A DNA stretch of 64,000 nucleotides. It comes from Delphinus delphis (Eukaryota; Chordata; Mammalia; Artiodactyla; Delphinidae). This document shows, piece after piece, positions 1 to 11,944 of this stretch (within the stretch, counting starts at the first letter, position 1; the number at the start of each line of letters is the position of its first letter). Made by a program: the position numbers and the translations under genes. The stretch covers positions 806,001-870,000 of the forward strand of contig NW_027192671.1 of NCBI RefSeq assembly GCF_949987515.2, in the 5' to 3' direction. The notes beneath the pieces were generated by a model. The model was not told the origin of the DNA and ran no database searches. It worked only from the letters and a program-made list of their open reading frames with translations.

Positions 1-1076
1 AGCACAATGAGTGGATTCAGGTATGATGATTCTAACTGAAATAAGTCACACAGAAAAAGAAACATCATAAGATATCAGTAATACACGGAATGGAAACTTG
101 GCTACACAGGAACTGAATTACAGAACAGAACAGTGTCTCAAATTTAGAAAAACAACTTATGCTTGCTTAAGGGGAAAGGTGAGTTGGGGTGCTGCATAAA
201 ACCAGGATTGAAATGAGCAGAGATAAAGTTCCTTAAGCCAAATATGGAATAGACAAGAGCTACTCCTTGCTCAACGAAATGGACTCAAAACCACATATTA
301 AACGCCTAAGAATGTACCTGACTAGTAAGTATCTTAAAACCTATGAATTGCTATGTCTCCAAAAGAGAATCAAGCGTGTGTACAGGGGCATAAACGCAGC
401 AGTGATAGGATTGGAGAGGTTCGGTGAGCAAATGAAGACCGTTTGAAGTCATATTGCATGGTACCCATTCCACGGGTCTCAACTCTCCAGGTTTAAGGTA
501 TTCTTCCTTCAGCTAAAACATGCATGTGGAACCCAGAGTATGATCAACCATGTGAATGGGAGACGTGTTCAAATATGTCTCAGTTTTCCTCCCCTGGTAC
601 TCGGGTGCAACATTCCAGACGCTTTACTAACACTCTCCCCACTTGGAGAGTCAGCGCCTTTAACCTCCTGTTTGGCCCAGTTTGCAATTTCTGCGGAAGA
701 TGAACAGGAATAGCGAGAACCAATGAGAGGCTAGCTGGAGGTGTCTGGACGGGCAAATTTAACTCTCATTTCCCACCAGGAAGAGGAATTAACCAAAGGC
801 TCAGCGTGCCGTGCCGGAACCAGATTAGGGCCTGAAGCCATTCTGCGGTGTTGCGGCCAGCTCACAAGAAAGCGAGTTGAAGAAAGGAGCTCAGGGACAC
901 TGTAATTCACAAACCTGCAGAGTTATAAATGACAGCTATCGTCCAAAAATAGACTGAAGTAAGGCTGCCAAGAGGACTTGAAAGCGGGGCAGAATTGCAG
1001 GAAACCGATTTCAGGAGGTAGACTGGAATTGCATTGAAAGCATAGGAAAAGAGGCAGAACGTCCACAATGATGCAC
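1..1076 (+). repeat. Satellite monomer, 5'-cut by window
   Basis: This is the 3' two-thirds of a monomer: the tail of the L1-derived part up to about 404, then the unassigned ~670-bp part up to the next palindrome. It begins with the class A motif cacaatgag. Confidence 0.9.
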
Positions 1077-1148
1077 TTGGCCAAAAAGGGCGTATGCGTT
1101 TTTTCCTGAATATATTCAGGAAAAAACGCATACGCCCTTTTTGGCCAA
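1077..1148. repeat. 72-bp perfect palindrome, MITE-like hairpin (type copy)
   Basis: Each 36-base arm starts TTGGCCAAAAAGGGCG and the arms meet at GAATA|TATTC with no spacer. Flanking bases (c on both sides) end the symmetry. The same element opens every monomer in the window (37 copies seen, 24 of them perfect). A spacer-free hairpin ending in TTGGCCAAAAAG and its complement recalls short mariner/Tc1-derived MITEs of ruminants and their hairpin microRNAs; that family link is from memory and unverified. Because it is self-complementary, both strands translate to MRFFLNIFRKKRIRPFWP, an artefact of symmetry and not evidence of a gene. Confidence 0.9.
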
Positions 1149-1162
1149 CCAAGCAAGCTTGC

Positions 1163-1983
1163 AAAGGAAATCTGCACTACAATGAAGTCTCACTTCCCCC
1201 TGGTCAAAAGGGCCATCTGAAAAAAGTGTAAAATCCAGAAAGGCAACAGGCCATTGAGAACTGAGAGCCTTGTTATGCTGATGGGCGGGATGTAAATTGC
1301 CAGCAGACACTTGGGAGAAGTGTATGGTGTTTCCTGAAACATCTAAAAAACAAAGCAACAGAGCCTAGGGCACTTCCACTTATGGTCCTATAGCTTAGGG
1401 AAATTAAAATCAAAAAGACACAGCCACCCCAAAGTTTGGAACGGCTCTGTTTACAAGAACCTCGTTTACAGTACAAGTTCAACAGCTCAGAAAGTGAAAA
1501 ATGGATAAAGAAGTTGCGGTATTTACTTACAAAGCAATATCACTCAGCAATGAAATCTATGTCACCAGGCCCTTAGCAGCACAATGAGTGGATTCAGGTA
1601 TGATGATTCTAACTGAAATAAGTCACACAGAAAAAGAAACATCATAAGATATCAGTAATACACGGAATGTAAACTTGGCTACACAGGAACTGAATTACAG
1701 AACAGAACAGGGTCTCAAATTTAGAAAACCAACTTATGCTTGCTTAAGGGTAAAGGTGAGTAGGGGTGCTGCATAAAACCAGAGATTGAAATGAGCACAG
1801 ATAAAGTTCCTTAAGCCAAATATGGAATACACAAGAGCTACTCCTTGCTCAACGAAATGGACTCAACACCCCATATTAAACGCCTAAGTATGTACCTGAC
1901 TAGTAAGTATCTTAAAACCTATGGATTGCTATGTCTCCGAAAGACAATAAAGCATGTGTACACGGGCATAAATGCAGCAGTGA
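1163..1983 (+). mobile_element. Diverged L1 3' end inside monomer (type copy)
   Basis: Landmarks of mammalian L1 ORF2 and 3' UTR occur in order: the equivalent of caatgaggtatcacctcac (here caatgaagtctcacttcc), ggccatctgaaaa, gatgtaaattgcca, tatggtgtttcctgaaa, atggataaagaa, ctcagcaatgaaat, gaaataagtcacacagaaa and catcataagatatca. The segment ends near gcagtga, which corresponds to the last bases before the L1 A-rich end. Reading frames are broken throughout. Every monomer carries this segment at the same offset, so it predates amplification. The published view that L1 is a basic unit of cetacean satellites agrees. Confidence 0.85.
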
Positions 1984-2654
1984 TAGGATTGCAGATGTTC
2001 CGTGAGCAAATGAAGACCCTTTGAAGTCATATTGCATGGTACCCATTCCACGGGTTTCAACTACCCAGGTTTAAGGTATTCTTCCTTCAGCTAAAACATG
2101 CATGTGGAACCCAGAGTATGATCAACCGTGTGAACGGGAGACGTGTTCAAATATGTCTCAGTTTTCGTACCCTGGTACTCGGGTGCAACATTCCAGACAC
2201 TTTACTAACAGTCTCCCCACTTGGAGAGTCAGTCCCTTTAACCTCCTGTTTGGCCCAGTTTGCAATTTCTGCGGAAGATGAACAGGAATAGCGAGAACCA
2301 ATGAGAGACTAGCTGGAGGTGTCTGGACGGGCAAATTTAACTCTCATTTCCCACCAGGAAGAGGAATTAACCAAAGGCTCAGCGTGCCGAGCCGGAACCA
2401 GATTAGGGCCTGAAGCCATCCTGCGGTGTTGCGGCCAGCTCAAAAGAAAGCGAGTTGAAGAAAGGAGCTCAGGGTGTCTGTAATTCACAAACCTGCAGAG
2501 TTATAAATGACAGCTATCGTCCAAAAATAGACTGAAGTAAGGCTGCCAAGAGGACTTGAAAGCGGGGCAGAATTGCAGGAAACCGATTTCAGGAGGTAGA
2601 CTGGAATTGCATTGCAAGCATAGGAAAAGAGGCAGAACGTCCACAATGATGCAC

Positions 2655-4234
2655 TTGGCCAAAAAGGGCGTATGCGTTTTTTCCTGAATATATTCAGGAA
2701 AAAACGCATACGCCCTTTTTGGCCAACCAAGCAAGCTTGCAAAGGAAATCTGCACTACAATGAAGTCTCACTTCCCCCCGGTCAAAAGGGCCATCTGAAA
2801 AAAGTGTAAAATCCAGAAAGGCAGGACAGGCCATGGAGAACTGGGAGCCTTGTTATGCTGATGGGCGGGATGTAAATTGCCAACAACCACTCGGGAGAAG
2901 TGTATGGTGTTTCCTGAAACATCTAAAAAACAAAGCAACAGAGCCTAGGGCACTTCCACTTATGGTCCTATAGCTTAGGGAAATTAAAATCAAAAAGACA
3001 CAGCCACCCCAAAGTTTGGGACGCCTCTGTTTACAAGAAACTCGTTTACCGTACAAGTTCAATATCACAGAAAGTGAAAAATGGATAAAGAACTTGTGGT
3101 ACTTACGTACAATGCAGTATCACTCAGCAATGAAATCTATGTCATCAGGCCCGTAGCAGCATAATGAGTGGATTCAGGTACGATGATTCTAACTGAAATA
3201 AGTCACACAGAAAAAGAAACATCATAAGATATCACTAATACACGGAATGTAAACTTGGCTACACAGGAACTGCATTCCAAAACAGAACAGGGTCTCAAAT
3301 TTAGAAAACCAACTTATGCTTGCTTAAGGGGAAAGGTGAATTGTGGTGCTGCATAAAACCAGAGATTGAAATGAGCACAGATAAAGTTCCTTAAGCCAAA
3401 TATGGAATAGACAAGAGCTACTCCTTGCTCAACGAAATGGACTCAACACCCCATATTAAATGCCTAAGAATGTACCTGACTAGTAAGTATCTTAAAACCT
3501 ATGGATTGCTGTGTCTCCAAAAGAGAATCAAGCATGTGTACAGGGGCATAAACGCAGCAGTGATAGGATTGGAGAGGTTCGGTGAGCAAATGAAGACCCT
3601 TTGAAGACATATTGCATGGTACCCATTCCACAGGTCTCAACTCTCCAGGTTTAAGGTATTCTTCCTTCAGCTAAAACATGCATGTGGAACCCAGAGTATG
3701 ATCAACCGTGTGAACGGGAGACGTGTTCAAATATGTCTCAGTTTTCCTCCCCTGGTACTCGGGTGCAACATTCCAGACGCTTTACTAACACTCTCCCCAC
3801 TTGGAGAGTCAGCGCCTTTAACCTCCTGTTTGGCCCAGTTTGCAATTTCTGCGGAAGATGAACAGTAATAGCGAGAACCAATGAGAGACTACCGGGAGGT
3901 GTCTGGACGGGCAAATTTAACTCTCATATCCCACCAGGAAGAGGAATTAACCAAAGGCTCAGCGTGCCGTGCCGGAACCAGATTAGGGCCTGAAGCCATC
4001 CTGCGGAGTTGCGGCCTGCTCACAAGAAAGTGAGTTGAAGAAAGGAGCTCAGGGACACTGTAATTCACAAACCTGCAGAGTTATAAATGACAGCTATCGT
4101 CCAAAAATAGACTGAAGTAAGGCTGCCAAGAGGATTTGAAAGCGGGGCAAAATTGCAGGAAACCGATTTCAGGAGGTAGACTGGAATTGCATTGAAAGCA
4201 TAGGAAAAGAGGCAGAACGTCCACAATGATGCAC
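2655..4234 (+). repeat. Satellite monomer, class B, 1580 bp
   Basis: Palindrome 2655-2726 is perfect. The class B signature is near 3095-3170. It carries the variant ctgcattccaaaac (near 3270) in place of the commoner ctgaattacagaac; the variant recurs at about 41705, 49602, 52756, 60623 and 63777. Confidence 0.9.
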
Positions 4235-5813
4235 TTGGCCAAAAAGGGCGTATGCGTTTTTTCCTGAATATATTCAGGAAAAAACGCATACGCCCTTTTT
4301 GGCCAACCAAGCAAGCTTGCAAAGGAAATCTGCACTACAATGAAGTCTCACTTCCCCCCGGTCAAAAGGGCCATCTGAAAAAAGTGTAAAATCCAGAAAG
4401 GCAGGACAGGCCATGGAGAACTGGGAGCCTTGTTATGCTGAAGGGCGGGATGTAAATTGCCAACAAACACTCGGGAGAAGTGTATGGTGTTTCCTGAAAC
4501 ATCTAAAAAACAAAGCAACAGAGCCTAGGGCACTTCCACTTATGGTCCTATAGCTTAGTGAATTTAAAATCAAAAAGACACAGCCACCCCAAAGTTTCGA
4601 ACGGCTCTGTTTACAAGAACCTCGTTTACAGTACAAGTTCAACATCGCAGAAAGTGAAAAATGGATAAAGAACTTGTGGTACTTACGTACAATGCAGTAT
4701 CACTCAGCAATGAAATCTATGTCATCAGGCCCTTAGGAGCATAATGAGTGGATTCAGGTACGATGATTCTAACTGAAATAAGTCACACAGAAAAAGAAAC
4801 ATCATAAGATATCACTAATACACGGAATGTAAACTTGGCTACACAGGAACTGAATTACAGAACAGAACAGGGTCTCAAATTTAGAAAACCAACTTATGCT
4901 TGCTTAAGGGGAAAGGTGAGTTGGGGTGCTGCATAAAACCAGAGATTGAAATGAGCACAGATAAAGTTCCTTAAGCCAAATATGGAATAGACAAGAGCTA
5001 CTCCTTGCTCAACGAAATGGACTCAACACCGCATATTAAACGCCTAAGAATGTACCTGACTAGTAAGTATCTTAAAACCTATGGATTGCTATGTCTCCGA
5101 AAGAGAATCAAGCATGTGTACAGGGGCATAAACGCAGCAGTGATAGGATTGGAGAGGTTCGGTGAGCAAATGAAGACCCTTTGAAGTCATATTGCATGGT
5201 ACCCATTCCACGGGTTTCAACTACCCAGGTTTTAGGTATTCTTCCTTCAGCTAAAACATGCATGTGGAACCCAAGTATGATCAACCATGTGAACGGGAGA
5301 CGTGTTCAAATATGTCTCAGTTTTCCTCCCCTGGTACTCGGGTGCAACATTCCAGACGCTTTACTAACACTCTCCCCACTTGGAAAGTCAGCGCCTTTAA
5401 CCTCCTGTTTGTCCCAGTTTGCAATTTCTGCGGAAGATGAACAGGAATAGCGAGAACCAATGAGAGGCTAGCTGGAGGTGTCTGGACGGGCAAATTTAAC
5501 TCTCATTTCCCACCAGGAAGAGGAAATAACCAAAGGCTCAGCGTGCCGTACCGGAACCAGATTAGGGCCTGAAGCCATCCTGCGGTGTTGCGGCCAGCTC
5601 AAAAGAAAGCGAGTTGAAGAAAGGAGCTCAGGGGCACTGTAATTCACAAACCTGCAGAGTTATAAATGACAGCTATCGTCCAAAAATAGACTGAAGTAAG
5701 GCTGCCAGGAGGACTTGAAAGCGGGGCAGAATTGCAGGAAACCGATTTCAGGAGGTAGACTGGAATTGCATTGAAAGCATAGGAAAAGAGGCAGAACGTC
5801 CACAATGATGCAC
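4235..5813 (+). repeat. Satellite monomer, class B, 1579 bp
   Basis: Palindrome 4235-4306 is perfect. The class B signature is near 4675-4750. Confidence 0.9.
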
Positions 5814-7393
5814 TTGGCCAAAAAGGGCGTATGCGTTTTTTCCTGAATATATTCAGGAAAAAACGCATACGCCCTTTTTGGCCAACCAAGCAAGCTTGCA
5901 AAGGAAATCTGCACTACAATGAAGTCTCACTTCCCCCCGGTCAAAAGGGCCATCTGAAAAAAGTGTAAAATCCAGAAAGGCAGGACTGGCCATGGAGAAC
6001 TGGGAGCCTTCTTATGCTGAAGGGCGGGATGTAAATTGCCAACAAACACTCGGGAGAAATGTATGGTGTTTCCTGAAACATCTAAAAAACAAAGCAACAG
6101 AGCCTAGGGCACTTCCACTTATGGTCCTATAGCTTAGGGAATTTAAAATCAAAAAGACACAGCCACCCCAAAGTTTCGAACGGCTCTGTTTACAAGAACC
6201 TCGTTTACAGTAGAAGTTCAACATCGCAGAAAGTGAAAAATGGATAAAGAACTTGTGGTACTTACGTACAATGCAGTATCACTCAGCAATGAAATCTATG
6301 TCATCAGGCCCGTAGCAGCATAATGAGTGGATTCAGGTACGATGATTCTAACTGAAATAAGTCACACAGAAAAAGAAACATCATAAGATATCACTAATAC
6401 ACGGAATGGAAACTTGGCTACACAGGAACTGAATTACAGAACAGAACAGGGTCTCAAATTTAGAAAACCAACTTATGCTTGCTTAAGGGTAAAGGTGAGT
6501 TGGGGTGCTGCATAAAACCAGAGATTGAAATGAGCACAGATAAAGTTCCTTAAGCCAAATATGGAATAGACAAGAGCTACTCCTTGCTCAACGAAATGGA
6601 CTCAACACCGCATATTAAATGCCTAAGAATGTACCTGACTAGTAAGTATCTTAAAACGTATGGATTGCTATGTCTCTGAAAGAGAATCAAGCATGTGTAC
6701 AGGGGCATAAATGCAGCAGTGATAGGATTGGAGAGGTTCGGTGAGCAAATGAAGACCCTTTGAAGTCATATTGCATGGTACCCATTCCACGGGTTTCAAC
6801 TACCCAGGTTTAAGGTATTCTTCCTTCAGCTAAAACATGCATGTGGAACCTAGAGTATGATCAACCATGTCATCGGGAGACGTGTTCAAATATGTCTCAG
6901 TTTTCGTACCCTGGTACTCGGGTGCAACATTCCAGACGCTTTACTAACACTCTCCCCACTTGGAGAGTCAGTCCCTTTAACCTCCTGTTTGGCCCAGTTT
7001 GCAATTTCTGTGGAAGATGAACAGGAATAGCGAGAACCAATGAGAGACTAGCTGGAGGTGTCTGGATGGGCAAATTTAACTCTCATTTCCCACCAGGAAG
7101 AGGAATTAACCAAAGGCTCAGCGTGCCATGCCAGAACCAGATTAGGGCCTGAAGACATCCTGCGGTGTTGCGGCCAGGTCACAAGAAAGCGAGTTGAAGA
7201 AAGGAGCTCAGGGGCACTGTAATTCACAAACCTGCAGAGTTATAAATGACAGCTATCGTCCAAAAATAGACTGAAGTAAGGCTGCCAAGAGGACTTGAAA
7301 GCGGGGCAGAATTGCAGGAAACCGATTTCAGGAGGTAGACTGGAATTGCATTGAAAGCATAGGAAAAGAGGCAGAACGTCCACAATGATGCAC
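5814..7393 (+). repeat. Satellite monomer, class B, 1580 bp
   Basis: Palindrome 5814-5885 is perfect. With the two preceding monomers it makes three class B units in a row. Confidence 0.9.
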
Positions 7394-8972
7394 TTGGTCA
7401 AAAAGGGCGTATGCGTTTTTTCCTGAATATATTCAGGAAAAAACGCATACGCCCTTTTTGGCCAACCAAGCAAGCTTGCAAAGGAAATCTGCACTACAAT
7501 GAAGTCTCACTTCCCCCCGGTCAAAAGGGCCATCTGAAAAAAGTGTAAAATCCAGAAAGGCAGGACAGGCCATGGAGAACTGGGAGCCTTGTTATGCTGA
7601 TGGGCGGGATGTAAATTGCCAACAGACACTCAGGAGAAGTATATGGTGTTTCCTGAAACATCTAAAAAACAAAGCAACAGAGCCTAGGGCACTTCCACTT
7701 ATGGTCCTATAGCTTAGGGAATTTAAAATCAAAAAGACACAGCCACCCCAAAGTTTGGAACGGCTCTGTTTACAAGAACCTCGTTTACAGTACAAGTTCA
7801 ACATCGCAGAAATTGAAAAATGGATAAAGAAGTTGTGGTATTTACTTACAAAGCAATATCACTCAGCAATGAAATGTGTGTCATCAGGCCCTTAGCAGCA
7901 CAATGAGTGGATTCAGGTATGATGATTCTAACTGAAATAAGTCACACAGAGAAAGAAACATCATAAGATATCAGTAATACACGGAATGTAAACTTGGCTA
8001 CACAGGAACTGAATTACAGAACAGAACAGGGTCTCAAATTTAGAAAACCAACTTATGCTTGCTTAAGGGGAAAGGTGAGTTGGGGTGCTGCATAAAACCA
8101 GAGATTGAAATGAGCACAGATAAAGTTCCTTAAGCCAAATATGGAATAGACAAGAGCTACTCCTTGCTCAACGAAATGGACTCAACACCGCATATTAAAC
8201 GCCTAAGAATGTACCTGACTACTAAGTATCTTAAAACCTATGGATTGCTATGTCTCCAAAAGAGAATCAAGCGTGTGTACAGGGGCATAAACGCAGCAGT
8301 GATAGGATTGGAGAGGTTCGGTGAGCAAATGAAGACCCTTTGAAGTCATATTGCATGGTACCCATTACACGGGTCTCAACTCTCCAGGTTTTAGGTATTC
8401 TTCCTTCAGCTAAAACATGCATGTGGAACCCAAGTATGATCAACCATGTGAACGGGAGATGTGTTCAAATATGTCTCAGTTTTCCTCCCCTGGTACTCGG
8501 GTGCAACATTCTAGACGCTTTACTAACACTCTCCCCACTTGAAAAGTCAGCGCCTTTAACCTCCTGTTTGGCCCAGTTTGCAATTTCTGCGGAAGATGAA
8601 CAGGAATAGCGAGAACCAATGAGAGGCTAGCTGGAGGTGTCTGGACGGGCAAATTTAACTCTCATTTCCCACCAGGAAGAGGAATTAACCAAAGGCTCAG
8701 CGTGCCGGGCCGGAACCAGATTAGGGCCTGAAGCCATCCTGCGGTGTTGCGGCCAGGTCACAAGAAAGCGAGTTGAAGAAAGGAGCTCAGGGGCACTGTA
8801 ATTCACAAACCTGCAGAGTTATAAATGACAGCTATCGTCCAAAAATAGACTGAAGTAAGGCTGCCAAGAGGACTTGAAAGCGGGGCAGAATTGCAGGAAA
8901 CCGATTTCAGGAGGTAGACTGGTATTGCATTGAAAGCATAGGAAAAGAGGCAGAACGTCCACAATGATGCAC
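7394..8972 (+). repeat. Satellite monomer, class A, 1579 bp
   Basis: The palindrome (7394-7465) has one mismatch, c to t at 7398 in the left arm. The class A signature is near 7835-7905. Confidence 0.9.
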
Positions 8973-9767
8973 TTGGCCAAAAAGGGCGTATGCGTTTTTT
9001 CCTGAATATATTCAGGAAAAAACGCATACGCCCTTTTTGGCCAACCAAGCAAGCTTGCAAAGGAAATCTGCACTACAATGAAGTCTCACTTCCCCCCGGT
9101 CAAAAGGGCCATCTGAAAAAAGTGTAAAACCCAGAAAGGCAGGACAGGCCATGGAGAACTGGGAGCCTTGTTATGCTGATGGGCGGGATGTAAATTGCCA
9201 ACAGACACTCGGGAGATGTGTATGGTGTTTCCTGAAACATCTAAAAAACAAAGCAACAGAGCCTAGGGCACTTCCACTTATGGTCCTATAGCTTAGGGAA
9301 ATTAATATCAAAAAGACACAGCAACCCCAAAATTTGGGATGGCTCTTTTTACAGAAATCTCTTCTACGGCACAAGTTAAATATCCCAGAGAGCAAATAAT
9401 GGATAAAGAAGTTGCGGTACTTATGTACAACAGAATACCACTCAGCAATGAAATCTATGTCACCAGGCCCGTACCAGCATAATGAGTGCATTGAGGCACG
9501 ATGATTCTAAGTGAAATAAGTCACACAGAAAAAGAAACATCATAAGGTATCACTAATACACGGAATGTGAACTTGGCTACACATGAACTGAATTACAAAA
9601 CAGAACAGGGTCTCAAGTTTAGAAAACCAACTTATGCCTGCGTAAGGGGGAAGGTGAGTTGGGGTGCTGCATAAAAGCAGAGTTTGAAATTAGCACAGAT
9701 ACCGTTCCATAAGCCAAATATGTAATAGACAAGAGCTACCCCTTGCTCAACGAAATGGATTCAACAA
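8973..9767 (+). repeat. Terminal mosaic satellite monomer, truncated
   Basis: The first ~325 bp, with a perfect palindrome at 8973-9044, match the young monomers. From about 9300 the sequence diverges sharply (agcaaccccaaaatttggg, ttatgtacaacagaatacc, gtttgaaattagcacagataccg) and instead resembles the old units near 17.7-18.0 kb. It stops in the L1 3' UTR part at ggattcaaca, where a fresh L1 fragment begins. Confidence 0.85.
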
Positions 9768-10490
9768 TGAGGTATCACCTCACACCTGGTAGAATAGGCA
9801 TCATTGAAAATCTACAAACAAAAAATGCTGGAAAGGGTGTGGAGAAAAGGAACCCTCTTCCACTATTGTTGGGAATATAAATTGATACAGTCATTATGGA
9901 GAACAATATGGAATTTCTTAAGAAACTAACAATAGAATTACCATATGATACAGCAATCCCAGTACTGGACATATACCCAGACAAAACCATAAATCAAAAA
10001 GAGTCATTCACCGCAATGTTCATTGCATCACTATTTACAATATCGAGGTAATGGAAGCAACCTAAATGCCCACAGACAGACGAATGCATAAAGCTGTGGT
10101 ACATATATAAAATGGAATATTACTAAGCCATGAAAAGGAATGAAATTGGGTCATTTGTAGAGACGTCGATGGATCTAGAGACTGTCATACAGAGTGAAGT
10201 AAGTCAGAAAGAGAAAAACAAATCTTGTATATTCATGCATATATGTGGAACCTAGAAAAACTGTACAGATTAACCATTTTGCAAGGCATAAATAGAGCAA
10301 CAGATGTAGACAACAAACGTATGGACAACAAGGGGGGAAAGCTGTTGGGGGGGTGGTGGTGGGAGGAGTTGAGAGACTGGGATTGGCATGTATACATTTA
10401 TATGTATAAAATAGATAACCAATAAGAACCTGCTGTATAAAAATATAAAATAAAATTCAAAATTAAAAAGAAATAAAATTTAAAAAATAA
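9768..10490 (+). mobile_element. 5'-truncated L1, ORF2 end plus 3' UTR
   Basis: A far better preserved L1 3' end than the satellite-borne copies: caatgaggtatcacctcac, aatgctggaaagggtgtgg, tggaatattactaagccatg and gaagtaagtcagaaagag appear in order. It ends in the cetartiodactyl-type tail (tataaaatagataaccaata, gaacctgctgtataaaa) and an A-rich stretch up to about 10503. It is sense on the + strand, like the satellite-borne L1. ORF2 is interrupted by stops and frameshifts, so it is inactive. I see no clear target-site duplication, and satellite does not resume on the 3' side. The 5' junction shares about 3 bp (aca) between satellite and L1. Confidence 0.88.
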
Positions 10491-11944
10491 AACAGAAAAA
10501 ACAATTATTCCCTGCACATACATGTATTTATATGAATAAATTATTTCCATGCTTATATCTGTAAATACAAAAAAGAGGAATAAAATCTACCTTGAACCAA
10601 AAACGAAAAAGAGAAAAAAAACACAGAACCCACCAGTTACACAGAGGAAAACCGTATCAGGGCACTTGCTCCAGTTGTAAACAATTCTGAAGTTGGTCAG
10701 TGGTGGGGAATCGTCTCCCATTCAGCCAGCAGCCCCCACGCAACAAGCGTCCTCATTGCAAAGCTGGGGCACCGTGCCGAGGCATCTGTGAGTAAACGTG
10801 AGCTGAGCCCCAGGCCAGTTGCTGCTGAACTATTCCCACCCGTCCCAGGTAAAACACCTGAATATATACAAGGACTTGAAAGCCTAGAGGAAGGGCCATA
10901 GAGCCACACGAGTGACAGCATGCCGGCCGACTTGGTGCCTGCAGGCCAGCCAGGATGGTCCTGGCCCTGGGTGCTCTTCTGGAAGATTTCCATTTCCCTG
11001 CCTGAGATACCCGTCCTGTCCCTGCCCCCACTGCTTTTTTCCTTCCTCACCTCTGCCCAGGGAGAAATTCCAGCAGCAGGTATGGGTGACACATCCTCTT
11101 CTTTAGCAGGTGGCAGCCTGGCAACTGCTGCAGAAAGTCCAGCAGAGCCCCACTCACACTGGGCCACCCACAAAGCCGTGGCCTCTCACTCCCTCCCACC
11201 AGCCCAGCCCCGAGACTGCTGACAGGGCAGAGAAAATGGCGTCAGGCACGGCTGCAGGGGCTCTTGCTGCCTGGAGTGGTATTTATATTGATCTCAACCC
11301 AGGCACACCTGGGGAGGGCTGGCCGGCACGGTAAGGCTGCCCAGGTCAGCCAATCATCACCCCTCAGGGGCTCACAGTTGCAGAAAATGGAACTTGCTGA
11401 ACCGGCCAGGTTCAAGGAACAGGTGTGGGCTCCTGAGAGTCAGGATAGACAAGGGGCTGCAGCTTTGGCTTGTTTTCTAATCATTTTATCTGGCCCATGA
11501 GTGGGAGACAACTTCAAGAAAACCCTCTCCTAATGAGAGGAACCCAGGAGTCAGGGAGAGGAGGGGTGGGTGGTGGTTGGAGACAGAGGCCTGGTGCCCC
11601 GGGTGCAGTGGAAGTCTCTGGAAGACCAGGTGGAGGGAGGCCTCACGGAGTGATGCCCAGGGTCACAGACCTGTCGCAGCTGCTGTTTGTTAGTTCAAGT
11701 CCTGCTCTGAGGTGCTCTGTGTCAGCTCTGAGCGACAGGTGAGCTGGGGGTGCTCTGCAATGAGGGCTATGTGCATGGTTCCTGTGTGCCCAGCCCTGCC
11801 ACGGTACCTGCAAGGGTAGCTCTGTATCCTGGGAGGGGCCTGACCACGAGAGCCCCGTGGGCTGGGGTGGGGGTGGGGTACCTGCCCAGGTGAGCTCCAT
11901 ATTCTGGGATTGGTCTGACCACGAGAGCCCCATGGGCTGCTGGG
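10491..11944. other. Non-satellite island, unassigned
   Basis: A-rich to about 10620, then GC-richer sequence unlike the satellite. Open frames up to 158 codons occur on both strands (for example 10697-11173 on minus), but they overlap each other, lack recognisable domains and show no splice-supported structure. I recognise no gene. Part of it could be 5' material of the neighbouring retroviral copy, but nothing in it identifies LTR or gag. Confidence 0.5.

Larger units (their letters stand above)
1077..2654 (+). repeat. Satellite monomer, class A, 1578 bp
   Basis: Palindrome (1077-1148) is perfect. L1-derived part is about 1163-1983 and the unassigned part about 1984-2654. The class A signature lies near 1513-1590, with minor private changes (ttgcggtatt, gtcaccagg). 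Confidence 0.9.
1..9767 (+). repeat. Satellite array, left block (cetacean 1,579-bp type)
   Basis: Six palindrome-anchored monomers lie head to tail with start-to-start spacings of 1578, 1580, 1579, 1580 and 1579 bp, cut by the window start on the left and by a truncated L1 on the right. Monomers differ by scattered substitutions and 1-bp indels. Unit length, L1-derived content and tandem arrangement match what I recall of the common cetacean satellite of delphinoid whales. The block is homogeneous up to about 9300 and markedly divergent from there to 9767. No gene function is expected; such arrays form C-band heterochromatin. Confidence 0.93.

Noticed and set aside
1077..1148. Palindrome as a rho-independent terminator or microRNA gene
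   Set aside because: A bacterial terminator is irrelevant in this genome. A microRNA-like hairpin is possible in shape, but no expression evidence can come from sequence alone, so it is noted only as a hypothesis.
923..1177. Recurring 84-85-codon minus-strand open frames (starting MQISFASLL and MQACLVGQK) in nearly every monomer
   Set aside because: Two overlapping frames of the same DNA are both open, they cross the palindrome, and they recur because the repeat recurs. No domain, promoter or codon signature; single-base indels break them freely in some copies.
5181..5450. Plus-strand open frames of 60-103 codons in the non-L1 part (for example starting MKSYCMVPI)
   Set aside because: Open or closed depending on single substitutions between monomers (for example 1-bp differences after the cacatgcatg start), with no recognisable protein family.
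10697..11173. 158-codon minus-strand open frame in the GC-rich island
   Set aside because: Overlaps open frames in several other frames, as GC-rich non-coding DNA commonly does; no domain or exon signals that I can support.
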